Of a stretch of DNA of 64,000 nucleotides, positions 1 to 13,204 are shown one piece after another; within the stretch, counting starts at the first letter, position 1, and the number at the start of each line of letters is the position of its first letter. Source of the DNA: Zeus faber. Lineage: Eukaryota; Chordata; Actinopteri; Zeiformes; Zeidae. The DNA lies in the NCBI GenBank assembly GCA_960531495.1, contig OY482847.1, positions 5,809,385 to 5,873,384 on the forward strand, written 5' to 3'. The notes under the pieces were generated by a model. It did not search any database. It was not told the origin of the DNA and worked only from the letters and a program-made list of their open reading frames with translations. Both the position numbers and the translations under genes were made by a program.

Positions 1-451
1 GTTCTCTGTTTACTGAAAGTTTATTAATATTACGCGTGTCACGTGTCCAAATTGCACCAAATTTGACACTGCATGCCTTGGGGTTCCCATTGATACACCC
101 ACCAAGTGTGAAGCTGATCGGATGAACGGTTGTAGAGCTAAGATGGAAAGGACAGACAGACAGAGAGACAGACAGACAGACAGAAATGCCTCACTTCATA
201 GTTAAGATTAGAAATTTAAAATCAATTGGCTCGGGTAAACCCAAAGATTTGTTAGTTCTGTCTTTGGGTCACGAAAAACCTTAAAGCAATATTTCTAAAC
301 CACTATAAGTGCCCAGGATGCAGGCGGAACTTCAGATTGGCGCATCGCGGTGGACCTCCAACCTTAGAAAGTATCCTCCATCACTCCTTGGACCCCACAT
401 CACACACAGACACATGTACTGGAGAAGGAATACACCGAAGAGGCCCCTCAC
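1..451 (-). other. itfg1 intron, start of the intron downstream of exon E (partial)
   Basis: No coding exon is seen here. The left 200 bp resemble an interspersed fish repeat ending in a short GACA array (about 150-183). The stretch 200-451 is plain AT-balanced intron leading to the exon E donor on the minus strand. Confidence 0.7.
35..190. repeat. Interspersed repeat remnant with terminal GACA array
   Basis: The sequence around cacgtgtccaaattgcac and gtgaagctgatcggatga, followed by gacagacagacagagaga, matches a common teleost interspersed unit as I recall it. The family was not identified. A GACA tetranucleotide tract forms the right end. Confidence 0.4.
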
Positions 452-576
452 CGTCTCTCCCTCGGGGCGGGGGATGCCCACGTACAGGTGGTCCAGGAAG
501 TTGGCGCTGCGGCCGAGCCCCAGCACGGTGTAGGGCAGCTGGAGGGAGAGGTGCGCCGACTGGCTGAGCTGGCCCG
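452..576 (-). CDS. itfg1: itfg1 exon E (membrane-proximal lumenal domain)
   Basis: Internal exon of 125 bp. The acceptor is C-rich and ends ctgcag above 576; the donor is gtgagg below 452. Two bases complete the alanine codon opened by exon D, then 41 codons follow, ending in phase 0. The peptide runs GQLSQSAHLSLQLPYTVLGL, then GRSANFLDHLYVGIPRP, then EGET. This is nearly residue-for-residue the ITFG1 segment that precedes the final lumenal stretch, the single transmembrane helix and the short tail. Those last exons (about 85-90 residues) should lie beyond the left edge of the window. High GC and strong conservation make this exon stand out from the surrounding repeats. Confidence 0.95.
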
Positions 577-1153
577 CTGCAGGGGGGGGCGTGGGCGGGG
601 GGAGAGGAGGGGAGGAAAGGGAGGATCAGTCACATTACATGAGGCGTTAGAAAACAACGACGTTGACCTGAAGCAACGCTAACCATGTCATGATCGGACG
701 ATTGTGCACAGTGGCCTTGCAACGCGAGCACATTTGACTGCTTCAAGCACGCGCCGGCCCACGTCTCCTCCTCATTTCGGCTGCAGTGAGTGGGAGAGGT
801 GGGTTGGGGGGGGGGGCGGTGACGTGTGAAGCCGCGGTGTTGTGGCCTCGTGTTCCGAGCAAAGCTGCAAAATCGCAACACGACCACCCCCACTGCCAGT
901 CTCATTGGGCCGAAGCCTCCCGCTCTTCCGCTTGTCTCCGCGGCCTCGCCTAGGTCACCCACCGTCACCTTTCTGTCCTCCGCTTCATCTTTCTTTCTAT
1001 TTTTCCCCCTCACTTCCTCCACCGCAGCTTGTCCGGCCCATGGCCTCGCGCTACTCTGTCTCTCCTTATTCTTAACCCCAAACTCTCCGCACCCTCTCTC
1101 CCCGCGTCAGTTTTCTGTATCTCGCCCACACTGCCCAACTACAGCCATCGTAA

Positions 1154-1156
<3 letters not shown>

Positions 1157-1210
<54 letters not shown>
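1157..1210. repeat. (AG)n microsatellite, then GCGA units
   Basis: About 54 bp of uninterrupted AG dinucleotide, running into a short gcgagcgagcga tail. Confidence 0.97.
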
Positions 1211-1221
<11 letters not shown>

Positions 1222-2185
1222 GCCGAAAGGCACTTTGTGATTAGAACTAATGTGGAGGGACTGTGCATTGCGGACAAACAGGAGCACAACAGCTTAGCTC
1301 CTCTGTACGTTCTTCATTCAGTTCAGGCTGTGAGTAACTTAGCTTCCCTAATATCCATAAAACCTGTTCCTTTTTTGGAGTTTGCCGTTAACTTCAGTTC
1401 AGCTCCCCATAATCTTGCTCGTTTTACATTGCAACAACTTCCTCCTTCTTTACCAGGGACATTTTAAATCCAGGGGAAGGGACTACGTCCTGGTGCCCCA
1501 GACACAGCAAACCTGGTTCCAAAATTTTGTATGGCAGGCTTATTTTGAACCATCTGCATCTCTGGATTCCTCTTCCTTTCATTTTGTGACCACGAATACA
1601 CTTCTCATTTAATGTGTCGTTTTGCACGAAAACCAATGTTGTATGACAACTTCTTGATCAAGAAGTTGAAAATAGAATTTGAAGAGTGATGATCAATTTT
1701 GTTTTGAAATTCCTGGATTAATAGAGCAAGAAAAAGTGATTTTTTTGGCCAAGCAGCTAATGTTTGGAACCAGATAAGCGTTACTCACGGCAACCACGCC
1801 AGCGACAACAACAAATCTAGTCGGCTTGTCTCTGGAAGCCTATGGCGGGGAGGCTGACAGCCACCCAGAGTCTGATAGAAGTTCACAAAACTGGAGCTAA
1901 ATGGCTCTGAGGTTCTATTTAACAGCCCCTGTCATCAGATAAATGAACAGGTTTCCCTTCTTAAAGCCTGCCGCGTCAGCCCCTAAATATGTCTAGAGGA
2001 TGTCTGAAAATGAGCCACCATTGACTCTTGCCGACGTCCTACAGGAAGGTAGGCTGATCACAGAGCTGTTCTCCCTCCCTCCTCCCCTCCCACAATCTTT
2101 ATTTTTTAATAACTCTTTTCTGTGTTGGATGCAGTATCTTGAAGAGAGCAGCATAATTGCCTTAACTGAACAAGCGAGAGAGATG

Positions 2186-2189
<4 letters not shown>

Positions 2190-2245
<56 letters not shown>
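2190..2245. repeat. (AG)n microsatellite
   Basis: About 55 bp of uninterrupted GA/AG. It is followed immediately by a 33-bp word (2247-2279) that recurs after another GA tract at 7389. Confidence 0.97.
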
Positions 2246-2246
<1 letters not shown>

Positions 2247-2248
<2 letters not shown>

Positions 2249-2279
2249 TCCCAGGACAAGCGGTTCCTAATTTCATGGA
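2247..2279 (+). repeat. 33-bp repeated word, copy 1
   Basis: Starts attcccaggacaagcggttc and ends tttcatgga. It is identical to 7389-7421, and both copies sit directly 3' of a GA tract. Confidence 0.9.
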
Positions 2280-2756
2280 CATTGAGTGTTTCGGGGCCGG
2301 ACAAACCCCTCCAGCCGCCGGCGATCCCGGTCCACAGTACGCGTGTGTACCATTTACAAAGGAGACAAGTATACGTGAGGGCTTCTGTGCCACAAAACAA
2401 GGTTTGGGAACATGTGGGAGACTGCGTTTTCTAATTTTAAGATGGATACAATTAACCGAGGAACTACCCCGGCAGTGTGTCAGGTTAATTCCAGGAGGGG
2501 AGGGGGGGGAAGTGAAGGATGAAGGAAGACAGGATTGAGAAAGGGAAGCGACACTGATTAAGATGCACATTAATCTTCCAGGCAGTCACAGAGACGCCGT
2601 TGCACATAAGCACAAAGAAACGCACAAAAAGCACATTAGCGCGCCAGCACATACACAAAGGAAAAGCAGCATACTTTCCAAATGTCAGGTGGAGAATTAA
2701 TGCTTGTGTACTGTACCTACACACTGGCATGCAAATGTAGGCATGCACGGGCACGG

Positions 2757-2862
<106 letters not shown>

Positions 2863-4622
2863 CTGCCCACAATACATTAAATAAAAAGGATGTTACAAAA
2901 ATAAATATAACATTTTGTCTAGTTAAATATCGCACTGAAGTCCAAGCATATTATAGGCAGAAAGCAGAGTGAGACATAGGATGATAACAATACACCTCAT
3001 GCCTCATGCTGTTTTCGGTAGCTATAAATAACCAACACGCTAAAACAATTTGTTGATAATTCTGAGTCGTCCATTGTTTTTTCCCTTTGTGGAATAGGTG
3101 TCGGACCGGACAATGCGGGTTGTGATAAGTTGTGCGACGACAAATCTCCGGGACTTGGACTTGGACACACTCTCCACTCTGTCCCTCTCTAGTGCTGGAG
3201 AAAGTTGTTGGCAGGGATCCAAATTACGCTCAAAAAGTTAAATTTGTGAATGAGGCAGTCGTCGTTCTGGGCGACTCAACCACCGCACAGATGAGAAGCA
3301 TCACCAATGGCTTATTTTAATTACTGAACAGCTGGCCTACCCTCCATTTCCATTTTGTGCGTAAATTAAATTATTGTCATGGTTGAATTTGTCCTTGTTG
3401 TTGGAGCGAGAAAATAAATGAGCAGCTTAAATTGTTCACATTTTGAAGGAAATATCAGTGTTCAATATTTGCTGCAACTGGTCACGTAATTGGATGATAA
3501 ATCAGTGACAATCCTCCTGTTCTGTTTGCAAGATGCGAGCATCTCACACTAACCCAAGCTGATAAATTGGAAATCTTCCTCTTGAAGTGATCGGGTGCAT
3601 GTTTGATGAACATGTCTGTTTGAATGCAACACTGACACATTAACTTGGTAGCCGTGGAGGTCAAACGCTTCGGTTGAATACTGTGAACACATGTAGAACG
3701 TTGCTCTCCAACACTTGAGCCAACTCATTGTCAGACGTGTCTCGAAAGCTCTGAAATACCCCAAAGAGGAGCCAACAGAGGTGGAGCTGCTTGGAACCAT
3801 CCGTACAGAGCGTCCTGGCACGGTTTGAGGCACACAGGAATGAAACTCAACACACTACCATGGTAATACGGGTTGAAGGCGGAGATATTCTGTGGTTCAA
3901 AAATTTAGCATTGACCTTCAGAGAAGTGCCCTTCAGGGAGCTCTGCTGAGGAAAAATAAAGTGTAACAGATGCAGGAGGTGCGCGCAGGCTGTAAAGAAA
4001 TTCAACATCAATTTATGTCACAAAAGCTGACATGTTCCCATGGCTTATGCCAAAAATAGTCAAGCATGTGTCGACCTGCAGCTTCCTTCACACCTACTCA
4101 CGTTAATTTATCTATTCCTTATAATTACCATTAATAATATAATTAGTGGCCAAGTCAGATGGCGGGTCCTCTCAATCTCTCTCCAGATTTCTTCTCCTTT
4201 TCTCCCTCTGTTTCCTTTGTGGGAGATTTCCCCCCGCCGGACTCAGGATCAGTTCAAATCGTAAGTGCTGCCTCTCGTCTCGATATCAAAGGAGCCGGAG
4301 ACTCCTGGGCCTTCGCACACACAGAAGGAGAGGAGACCCCGGAGAGCTTTTCAAAGCATTACAGCTTCACCTCACATCCCGCGCTCACTTTTTCCACACT
4401 TTGTTGACTTGCCGCTCCCGCTCCGCCCGTCACACTGGACCAAGGATCAAGGCCAAGACCTGGATCACATCGTACCTTTAAGCCAGTTGTGGTTTGATGC
4501 ATTTGACAGGCTGCTGGCGCACGTCAGCGGGCCACAGGCTTCTCGCCCGCCCAGCTTGCTGGCTTGCCGGCTGGCCGGAAGAGTGGGTGGCCTGCACTGG
4601 GCCACTCGGCAGGGTGGAGCTG

Positions 4623-4625
<3 letters not shown>

Positions 4626-4671
<46 letters not shown>

Positions 4672-4681
4672 GGGGGGGGGG
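4626..4681. repeat. (TG)n followed by poly-G run
   Basis: About 29 bp of TG followed by about 28 consecutive G. The poly-G tract is unusual and prone to sequencing-length error. Confidence 0.95.
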
Positions 4682-4857
4682 TGTCTGATAGAGGCTCAAG
4701 CAGGGTTATGTGGCAGGCAGGAAGCCTGGCTTAGCATCTGCTGAACGCTGCGTCTGTGTGTGTGAGTCTGGCACAAGAAGCAGGCCATAGCTGGAGAACA
4801 GCCATTTGTCAACATGGGGAGCCAGGCAAGAATATTATGCAGGGCAGTGTGTTTAAA

Positions 4858-4858
<1 letters not shown>

Positions 4859-4893
<35 letters not shown>
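4859..4893. repeat. (TG)n microsatellite
   Basis: About 33 bp TG array ending gcgcgtgt. Confidence 0.95.
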
Positions 4894-4897
<4 letters not shown>

Positions 4898-6476
4898 TGT
4901 TCTATCTCCCCATAGCAGCGCGAGCAGAGGCCTTGGCAGATTGTTCCAGCAGGCACACGACCGACAGCCTCCAATCCAAACTCTTAGAAGACAAAGAGGA
5001 TTCAATGCGGCGCGGGCGGTCTTCCTGAGAGAGCGCGTCCATACTTTAGTTGTGAAACCAAGAAATGGTGTGCACTCTCACACACACACACACACACACA
5101 CGCTCAAATATACACAAACACTTAAGGCTTGGGTGGTAAGTGAGCGGCTTAAAAAACACATATCAAACAAACATGACTGAGAGCAAAAGTGAAGCACGCA
5201 CGCACACAAACGTGCATGGAAAAGTTACCGTCTTGGCTCCGTGCTGAAGGTGACAAAGTCCGACAACCAGGAGCGCTGGAATGGGAGGGGGGGGTGACAC
5301 CGAGATTTTTTGTGTCCCCGCTTTCAGGTATTACGGAAAATGTTTTTTGGCGAGAACGGCTACGCCAGGTATTACGGTAACACCCGGCGTAGACGTTACG
5401 CCGACACGCCTGGTGTCGCTCGCTCATCTCCGCCAGTTTGCCTCGCGCCCTGTGATCTCCTCGCCCCCGCGACTCGCTCCTCACTAGGGCGTCCATTTCC
5501 ATAACACCAAAGAGGAGGACAGTTTGGGGAGGGAAGGGGGAAGGTAAGAGACGCACGGGACCCGCGGTCACCCCCTCTTCCCCTCTCCAATGTCTCCATT
5601 ACGCATGGAGAAGAAGAACGTGTGTGAAGAAGCCACATAGCTAATGTGGTTACGTTTACTCAACCAATGAAATCCCACTTATTTATTAGACACTGATTTC
5701 AGCCTATAAGTTGTTAGACACATGTCTTCAGGGAATTTATATTTCCACATGGCCTATTTTTTTTTATATATAGCATTAGATAAAGTATAAAATAGGGATG
5801 ATCTAAAAATGAGGGCAAATGAGCGTCTGGCTCAAGGCTGTGTCGGTAGATGGACGCACTTGTGTTCCTTTTCCTTATTAAGGGTTTCCTTAGACAGATA
5901 AAGCACCCTGCATAACGGGGACACTTCCTCATTCACTCTCTTACACCACCCCCACCCCCACCACGTGGTACATTCCGGCGCCTATGATGACAACTACTGT
6001 AAAAGGTTGAAGGTAGGAGAGAAATGAAAGAAGCTTTGTGGAGCTTAAGATTACTTTTAAAGTCACTCTCTGATTTCCAATTCTGACTTGTTTTTTACAA
6101 AAACAGAAAACCCCGCTGTGAACCAGACCTGGAAGAACAAATCAGTTTACCGCTTAGAGGTGACACTTAGGAGCTTAGCATGAAGTTATCGTCTTTGATC
6201 CCAAATACATTGTCTTTTTCTTTTCTCTTTATTTTTCCCGAGGCACAATTTATAAAGTTGTGGTTCAAGGGCTGACATGTCGACATGAATATTTCCGGGG
6301 GCTGTTTAACGTGGAGATTTCCAATTGAATGTCTTTGAGAAAAGCAGCAATCAAAAATCAATTTATTTTGAAGAGAGCTTGGGTGGGGGATGAGAAGGTT
6401 TTGCCCTGGGGTGAAGCTGCACGGAAAGCGATGCGCGGACGGTGAGAGAGAGAGACTAAGAAAGCGAGAGACAGAA

Positions 6477-6478
<2 letters not shown>

Positions 6479-6535
<57 letters not shown>
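6479..6535. repeat. (GA)n microsatellite within a longer GA-rich tract
   Basis: Pure GA core of about 55 bp in an imperfect purine-rich stretch covering roughly 6440-6665. Confidence 0.95.
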
Positions 6536-6539
<4 letters not shown>

Positions 6540-6670
6540 TAAGAGTACATAAGAGAAAGAGAATAAGTGAGAGAGAGGTGCTGAGAGAGGATAAGAAAGA
6601 GAGAGATAGAGAGAGAAACAGACCAAGAGAGTGAGAAATAGAGACAGACAGAGCGAGAGACAAAAAGATG

Positions 6671-7323
6671 AAAGCCTGGCCCACACTACGAGATTTTCTC
6701 CCCACACATAACGACATATCATTCATTATACATTTAACAGTTTTGTTCCTATAGGGCGTGGAGGGCAACGGTTTGCCCAAACAGCACGAAACATCCTCAC
6801 AGATTCAGATTCAATAACAGCCGAGTTCTTATCTCGCCAAGCCGCACGAGGTTCGACACGGAGGCGTGGCTACGGCGGATGACGCAAGAGTCCCGACTCT
6901 CCAAATTGGAAATCTCAGGCGATCAAACGTGACCTGACTCTACGTTAAACAAACCTGGCGAGACGACGGGCGGGAACTAGCAATGCTATTTTATGCACAA
7001 TCCTGACGAAGTCATGGAGACGGCGTAACACGGACTGTGCCTGGTACTTCATGGCTTGTGGCGTTTGCATTTTGCACAATCATTTTGTGACAATCCACAG
7101 CCTGCGTCCTCGGCCGTCTGAGCAGATCGGGGGGAGTAAAAGAAAAACAAAACCCCCCCCCCAAGAAAAAAACACTCGGAACATACCTGGCAGCACAGGA
7201 TCCTCTGGCACAGGTAAGCTTTAGAAACATCAAATAATTAGGACTTGGCTCGCGAGTGTTGGGGGGGGGGGGATTCGGGGCCCAAAATCGGCTTCATTAT
7301 CTTGTGGTGTGTACCCCGCTTAA
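6671..7323 (+). mobile_element. Non-autonomous DNA transposon, copy 1
   Basis: The left end is aaagcctggcccacactacg. The right end is aaaatcggcttcattatctt ... accccgcttaag, whose reverse complement resembles the left end (imperfect terminal inverted repeats). The same order of blocks recurs at 16664-17432: the ends, a block containing ttttgttcctatag, gagtcccgactctc, and gtgacaatccacagcctgcg. No transposase frame is present. Superfamily was not determined; PIF/Harbinger-like or hAT-like are possible. Confidence 0.7.
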
Positions 7324-7388
7324 GAGAAGGAGAGAGAGCGAGGATGGTGGCGAGAGAGAACGAGAGAGACAGAGAGAGAGAGAAAGAG

Positions 7389-7421
7389 ATTCCCAGGACA
7401 AGCGGTTCCTAATTTCATGGA
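7389..7421 (+). repeat. 33-bp repeated word, copy 2
   Basis: Identical to 2247-2279 and again placed directly after a GA-rich tract (7363-7388). Confidence 0.9.
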
Positions 7422-7537
7422 GAGGGAGAGAGAGATCAGAGAGATCAGAATCTGCAGGGCCTCTGCTGTGGTGGCGGAGCGACGCACGGTGAGAGACCGG
7501 AGCGGCGAGGTGGAGGGATTGACAGGAAAGAGGGAGC

Positions 7538-7540
<3 letters not shown>

Positions 7541-7587
<47 letters not shown>

Positions 7588-7594
7588 GAGAGAG
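7541..7594. repeat. (GA)n microsatellite
   Basis: About 52 bp GA array with one T interruption. Confidence 0.95.
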
Positions 7595-7857
7595 CTCATT
7601 TTGAGGAAGTTATATGATTAATAAGCGTTGGCGGGACATTTTAAGGACAGATTAAATCACCCCTCCTTTACCCACCAGGTTAAACAGACGTCCCGAGAGA
7701 CGGACAGATGGAGGAGGACGTCCTGCTCCCATCTACAATAAATGCCACTCTAGCCTTCTGCGAACGTAACACCAGCATTATTTATTTTTTTTGTCCACGA
7801 TGGAGGTGGAAAAAAAGTTACATTTTGCTTTTAATGCCACAGTGTTGGAGGACAGCA

Positions 7858-7989
<132 letters not shown>

Positions 7990-8149
7990 CGAAAGCCCAA
8001 GTATTCAGACTGTTTTCAGAGAGACTCTCAGTGCCTGTCGCTATAGAAACCATTCGTTTCCCCAATGGTGATAAAAGGAGCAAATCACACAGATGAGAAG
8101 GGTCGGGGGGGGGGGGGGGTTAGACGTAAAGGACAACAGAGAGCGATGG

Positions 8150-8440
8150 GGTGGATCACGTGCACAACGTACGCGACAACGCCCGCGCACGCACACAGCA
8201 TTGTCGGCTCCTACACAACGGCCCTGGCATCGAGGTGACGGAGGCGGCGGCGGAGGCCTTCTGCCGTCCAACCCTGCGCCGACACGTCGGACGCATCCCG
8301 CCCCGACACAGCTGGCGCCGCACAGCTGTACGGGCGAGGGGGGCGAAGAAGAAGTGGCTTAAATAAGCGGCGCGGATAGGAGGCAAGCTGCCATCGGGCT
8401 GGAAGAGAGCGGCGAGGAGCGCCTCGGGGAGTCGGGGACT
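8150..8440. other. CpG-dense intronic segment
   Basis: GC-rich stretch with many CpGs (for example gacggaggcggcggcggagg, tgcgccgacacgtcggacgc), contrasting with the CpG-poor AT-balanced neighbours. A TATA-like ttaaataag lies at about 8358. No convincing exon was found on either strand. Confidence 0.5.
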
Positions 8441-9419
8441 TGACTGGAGGGTCAGAGTGTTTTCGGCAGCCGGTCCTCCCCACCCATCTGCACAATGTCG
8501 CGTATATTGCGGCTAATCCTATTTCCAATTCCCCCGCGAACAAAAGACTTGTGGAGAGTTCCCTCAGTAATCTTACAGAGGAGTCCCACCGTCTCCATTC
8601 ACCAATATTACGAGCCCAAAAAAATAGAGGGAGTATGAGTGGAGTATGGAAAAGGAAGAACTTCCGTATTACACGGAGGCGGGGCTCAGCCGTGTGGTCA
8701 CGGCTGAGCAGAGGTGTTATCGGTGGAATTTGCTCGTAGAAAACTAAATCACTTCATGAAATAATATCGTAGCAACGCCGATGAGCTGCGTGACTGAGCG
8801 GCGACGGGGCGGCAGAAACCCTGCGGACCCTCCGACTCGCCATTTTACTTTTCGTCAAACCCGAGGAGATCAAAATGTGTGAATGTGTAAATGTTTTCAG
8901 ATTATTTGTGAGGCTTTTGACATCTCCTGTATTATTGCAGTTATCTCTGCTACCATTGCAGGCATTGGCTTTGTGATGAAGACATCAGTCAGCGCCAATA
9001 ACAGCAGAGGGATGGGGGGGGGGGCGTGTGTCGGAGGGAGCATTTTCTGCTGCCGTGGCGCTTTCGTCTTGACCGAAGCGTGTCCTCCCTTGTCATCAGT
9101 CGCCGGCAGACTGACGGGCTGGAGCAATACGAGATCACAGTTAACATTAAATGTGAAGATTGTGTCGTGTCGGGTTTTACTATATGCTGGTTTGAAACGG
9201 TTAAGATGTGGTGCAGGGCGCACACCGTACACACACTAGAGCGGTGGCGTGGGTCAAAACAAGTGGAGAATTGTGGTTCTAAAGAGAACGTTAGTCATAG
9301 TTTTCAGAAATAGCCATTTACACTCTCTCAGCCGATTCACAATCAACAGCATGAGAGGAAAAGACTGGTTGCCGAGGATGGAGGGAAGGATGGTGAGAGG
9401 TGGAGCAGAGGACGTGTGA

Positions 9420-9420
<1 letters not shown>

Positions 9421-9470
<50 letters not shown>
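9421..9470. repeat. (GA)n microsatellite
   Basis: 50 bp of uninterrupted GA. Confidence 0.97.
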
Positions 9471-9477
<7 letters not shown>

Positions 9478-11095
9478 AAGGCACAGAATGGCTTCTATGA
9501 CCATTTCAGTCCTCCATGTCTTTTCCCTGGATGGTCTTGCTCTTCTTTACTTTCACTCTGCATTCTTTCTCCAGGCAGCTGTAAACTCTGGACCATACAT
9601 TTTATTTTTTTTTCCCCGCACAAAAAAAGACCAACCAAACGGACTCCATATCGGTTGTGGGAGTGTGTGCAGACCTCCCGAGCAAACTATTCACACGGCT
9701 GTTTTTTTATAGCAGAGAACATCTTCAACAGCAGCTTCTCAAGGTTTTTTTCCACCGGGTGGTTTCACTTGGACTTGCTCCCTGCCCACAGGGGGTTTAG
9801 ACTGGGGGGATGTTTTCTATGTGAAATGGCGGCTTGTGCAGCCCTTTACTGTGATTAGTGGCTATAAATAAACGTGAATTGACTTGTAACAGTCGATCAT
9901 CCGGTGGGCGGAGCTCAACTTCATTTTCCTGGACATTCTGTGCAGCCTCCAGCAGCGTGGCATGACAAGGTAGAAACAAAGCCCCTGGATCGGGTATGGA
10001 ATAGGTGTTTGTACCGGAGGTTACTCTTCGTAAAGTTATTTGTGTGATTGTACTTTACTGCCTTCTTAACAGCTTTCACTTTTGAGATCCCCCCCCCACC
10101 CCCCCCGTCCACCATCCCATCATGAGGCAGCCCTCGGTTACACAAATTACGCTGACCAGATGGCATCCATTAAAATGGGCACCAAGCGGAAGGGGGGCAT
10201 GACCGGGGCACAGAACGGGCTTCAATGAAACGCCATTAAAGGGGCTTCTTCATGTGTGTGTGAATACATAAGCTCCTTTCCTGCTCTGCTTGCGGCCAAT
10301 CTAGCACGTCCACGGTGCCACGGCAGCCGTTTAAGTTGTTCTGGATAAGAGGGTTTACTAAATGCCTACAAGAAAATGTTAAAATATGTAAAATTTTTGG
10401 TTTTGCAAGATCTGCTGGGGAAAAATATTTTGCAAGTTCGTACATTTGTTGCGTACTTGTGTTTGTGCGCGCACTACAGAGCGAGCGTGTGCGAGAGCCA
10501 CTGTTAATCCACTGAACTCATTAGCCTAATTGGACAGTGTGCAGAGACCTCATTGATCTACTCGTACGGTTATGATTCCCCTCCCTACTACACCCCCCCC
10601 GCCTCGCTCTTCTCTCCGTCTTCCTTCCCTCTCTTTCCTCCCCTCCTCCTCCCCATTCATCGTCAGCAGACCTCCAGACCTCCTCTGTTCCCTCTCTGAG
10701 CAGCATCACCACCGATATACTGACCACAACGGCTAACCGCGGGGTAGTGCTGCCGCTCGCCTCTCCGTGTTTAACATCAGAAATGCTTGATCGATCAGAG
10801 CGATTCCATTTGGACCAGCTCTGCCCACATCAGTGACACCGCGACGTGGGAGAATATGTCAAGGACTAGACAGAGAGAGAGAGAGACGGATGGGGTGCGG
10901 GCAGGAGATGATGATGAACTGAACATGTGGAATGATGACCGGTCACCCCCTTTTTTTTATTGATGAATAAAGATAGAGAGACAGATGGAGACAGACAGTA
11001 AATAGACAGAGTAAGAGACTGATGGATGGGGTGCGGGTAAGAGATGATGATGAGGTGAACATGTGGAGTGACCAGCCAACCCTTTTTTAAAAATT

Positions 11096-11235
<140 letters not shown>

Positions 11236-11625
11236 AATAGATAGATAGATGGCCACTCAGACAGATACATACATATACACACAGATGAGTGACCCATCAC
11301 TCCTTCCCCTCGTTTTACACTCCGTGACCCCGCCCCCCACACACATCCCCTCTCTGTCTCACCCACCCGCCCACCCCCGCCCACCACTCTCTCTGTCGGA
11401 GTTAGTTGATAATGAGGTGCAGTGCTGTCACTATCGCAGCCCCCGCTCATCCATCCAACTTGCTTCGTAAGGGCCCGAACCCGAGGACCGCCGGTGGCGG
11501 CTGCTGCTGCCAACGACCCCGAGCACAAATGCGCACGGGTACACGGGAAAACGGTGGTATCACTTAGATACCTACATATTGACTGGACACACGCACACAC
11601 GTTCACACACACACAAACACACACA

Positions 11626-11932
11626 CCAACATGTGTTCTGTATTTTTGCCAGTCTGCCTCTGTTCTCCCTCCCTGCCTTGTGCATGTCGCCCTCCTCCCA
11701 TCTTGTTCATCGACGTCCCTCACCTCCCTTCAGCGTTTGCGCACCTCCCGGAGCACCTCTATGTATGTGTTTCACTCACTTTCTCTCTCTCTCTGTCTCT
11801 CCCCGTCTCTTTCCCTCCCTGTCTCCCTCCCTGTGTCTCTGGCTGCCGGTTGTGATGCTCGATTTCCTTTATTTGACTGGAGTTGATTCAATTTGACCTT
11901 TTATGCGTCTCGGTCGGACGATCACCAAACCT
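11626..11932 (+). repeat. Inverted duplication, left arm
   Basis: Begins ccaacatgtgttctgtattt at a CA-rich boundary and ends atcaccaaacct. It is the reverse complement of 18455-18767, with about five substitutions and one small indel near the outer end, roughly 98 percent identity over the main block. Confidence 0.95.
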
Positions 11933-12086
11933 GATCGCAAGATAACATTTCCATGTGTGTGTGCATATACACCTGTGCATGTCAAGGTGCTGATGTCAAC
12001 TGTGATGCCTCCAGAATTAAGAGACATACAGTGTCTCCTTACCACAGCTCTCAGTGACTGTGCGCGCCTGTGTGTGTGTGTGTGTG

Positions 12087-12123
12087 TGTGAGTGTGTGTG
12101 TATAAAACACACACACACTCACA
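12087..12123. repeat. (GT)n-TATAAA-(CA)n inverted repeat
   Basis: gtgagtgtgtgtgt, then ataaa, then acacacacactcac: a self-complementary pair formed by a GT run facing a CA run. Confidence 0.85.
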
Positions 12124-12160
12124 TTTTCAGAGGAATCTAGGGTTTGACAACCACAAGTGC

Positions 12161-12162
<2 letters not shown>

Positions 12163-12214
<52 letters not shown>
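12163..12214. repeat. (TG)n microsatellite
   Basis: About 50 bp TG array ending gggtgtgtgcgcgcgc. Confidence 0.95.
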
Positions 12215-12217
<3 letters not shown>

Positions 12218-12780
12218 TGTGCGCGCGCACAAGGCAGACCGGTTCTTCAGCTAATTTCAGCAGCGGGTCGCACTCAGCGGCACCTGACCCAATCAGGTTG
12301 ACTCCATCTCCTCAGATCTCTCCATTGCATCCCTCCCTCCTCTCCATCCCTCCTTCCATTATTCTATCCACCTGACCCACTTCTTCTTCCTCTCGCTGAT
12401 CAGCCCACACCCCATTCTTTCTCCTTTTTTCCTCATTCTCTCTCGTTCTCACACCCTTCTCTATCGCTCATTTTCAGAAGGGGTGAAGGGTAAGTGAAGA
12501 TCGCTAGGCCCCGAGCGGAGGGACCCAGACACAATGTGTGTGTGTGTGTGTGTGTGTGCGTGTGCGTAAGGACGCTACATCGTTGCTCATCTTCAGCAGT
12601 CTCACTGGCTTTTCCCAGAGCTCCAAGCTACAGTATAAATACACTTTAAACAAAAACGCACGCAAGCACGCACGCACGCACGCACGCACGAACAACCACA
12701 CATGCTGGACTGACTCCCTGGCAGCACTTTGCTGCTGTTAAATGAGGGGTCTGGGGAGTTGAGTTGGCAAAGCCTCGAGC

Positions 12781-12787
12781 ACTCTCT

Positions 12788-12820
<33 letters not shown>

Positions 12821-12822
12821 CA
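12781..12822. repeat. (CT)n microsatellite
   Basis: About 40 bp CT array with early TTTC interruptions. It is one of the few pyrimidine arrays on the plus strand. A (GCAC)n tract lies just upstream at 12659-12691. Confidence 0.93.
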
Positions 12823-13204
12823 TTCATTCGTATATTAGAAAAGTAATCCTACTTCACTGAGTTATAGATGGGGTTTTGGGGGGTAACTATATTTTGCCAG
12901 AAGCGCATTTCTAAATTGTTGGAATCTATACAGCAAACATTGTCGTCTGTCGTTTCTTTTTGAGTTGGGAAGGCTCTCAAACTTTTTGCCATGGTAACTG
13001 CCGAACAGACACACTGACAGCTCCTGGGCATTGAAGAGGAGCACGATGAAGAGGAGCAAGATGAAGATGGGCTGACAGGCGGAGACTTCCAGTTTATCAG
13101 AGACGTTGGGTTAAGGGATGCAGCTCGGTATTGGAGGCTGGTGCTGGTATTGATATCTTGAAAGCTTGATGTATTCGGTCTGTACACAAAGCACGTGTTT
13201 CAAA

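Noticed and set aside
1029..1244. Short ATG open frames around the GA array at 1157
   Set aside because: They translate the repeat as (RE)n; no conserved content or splice signals.
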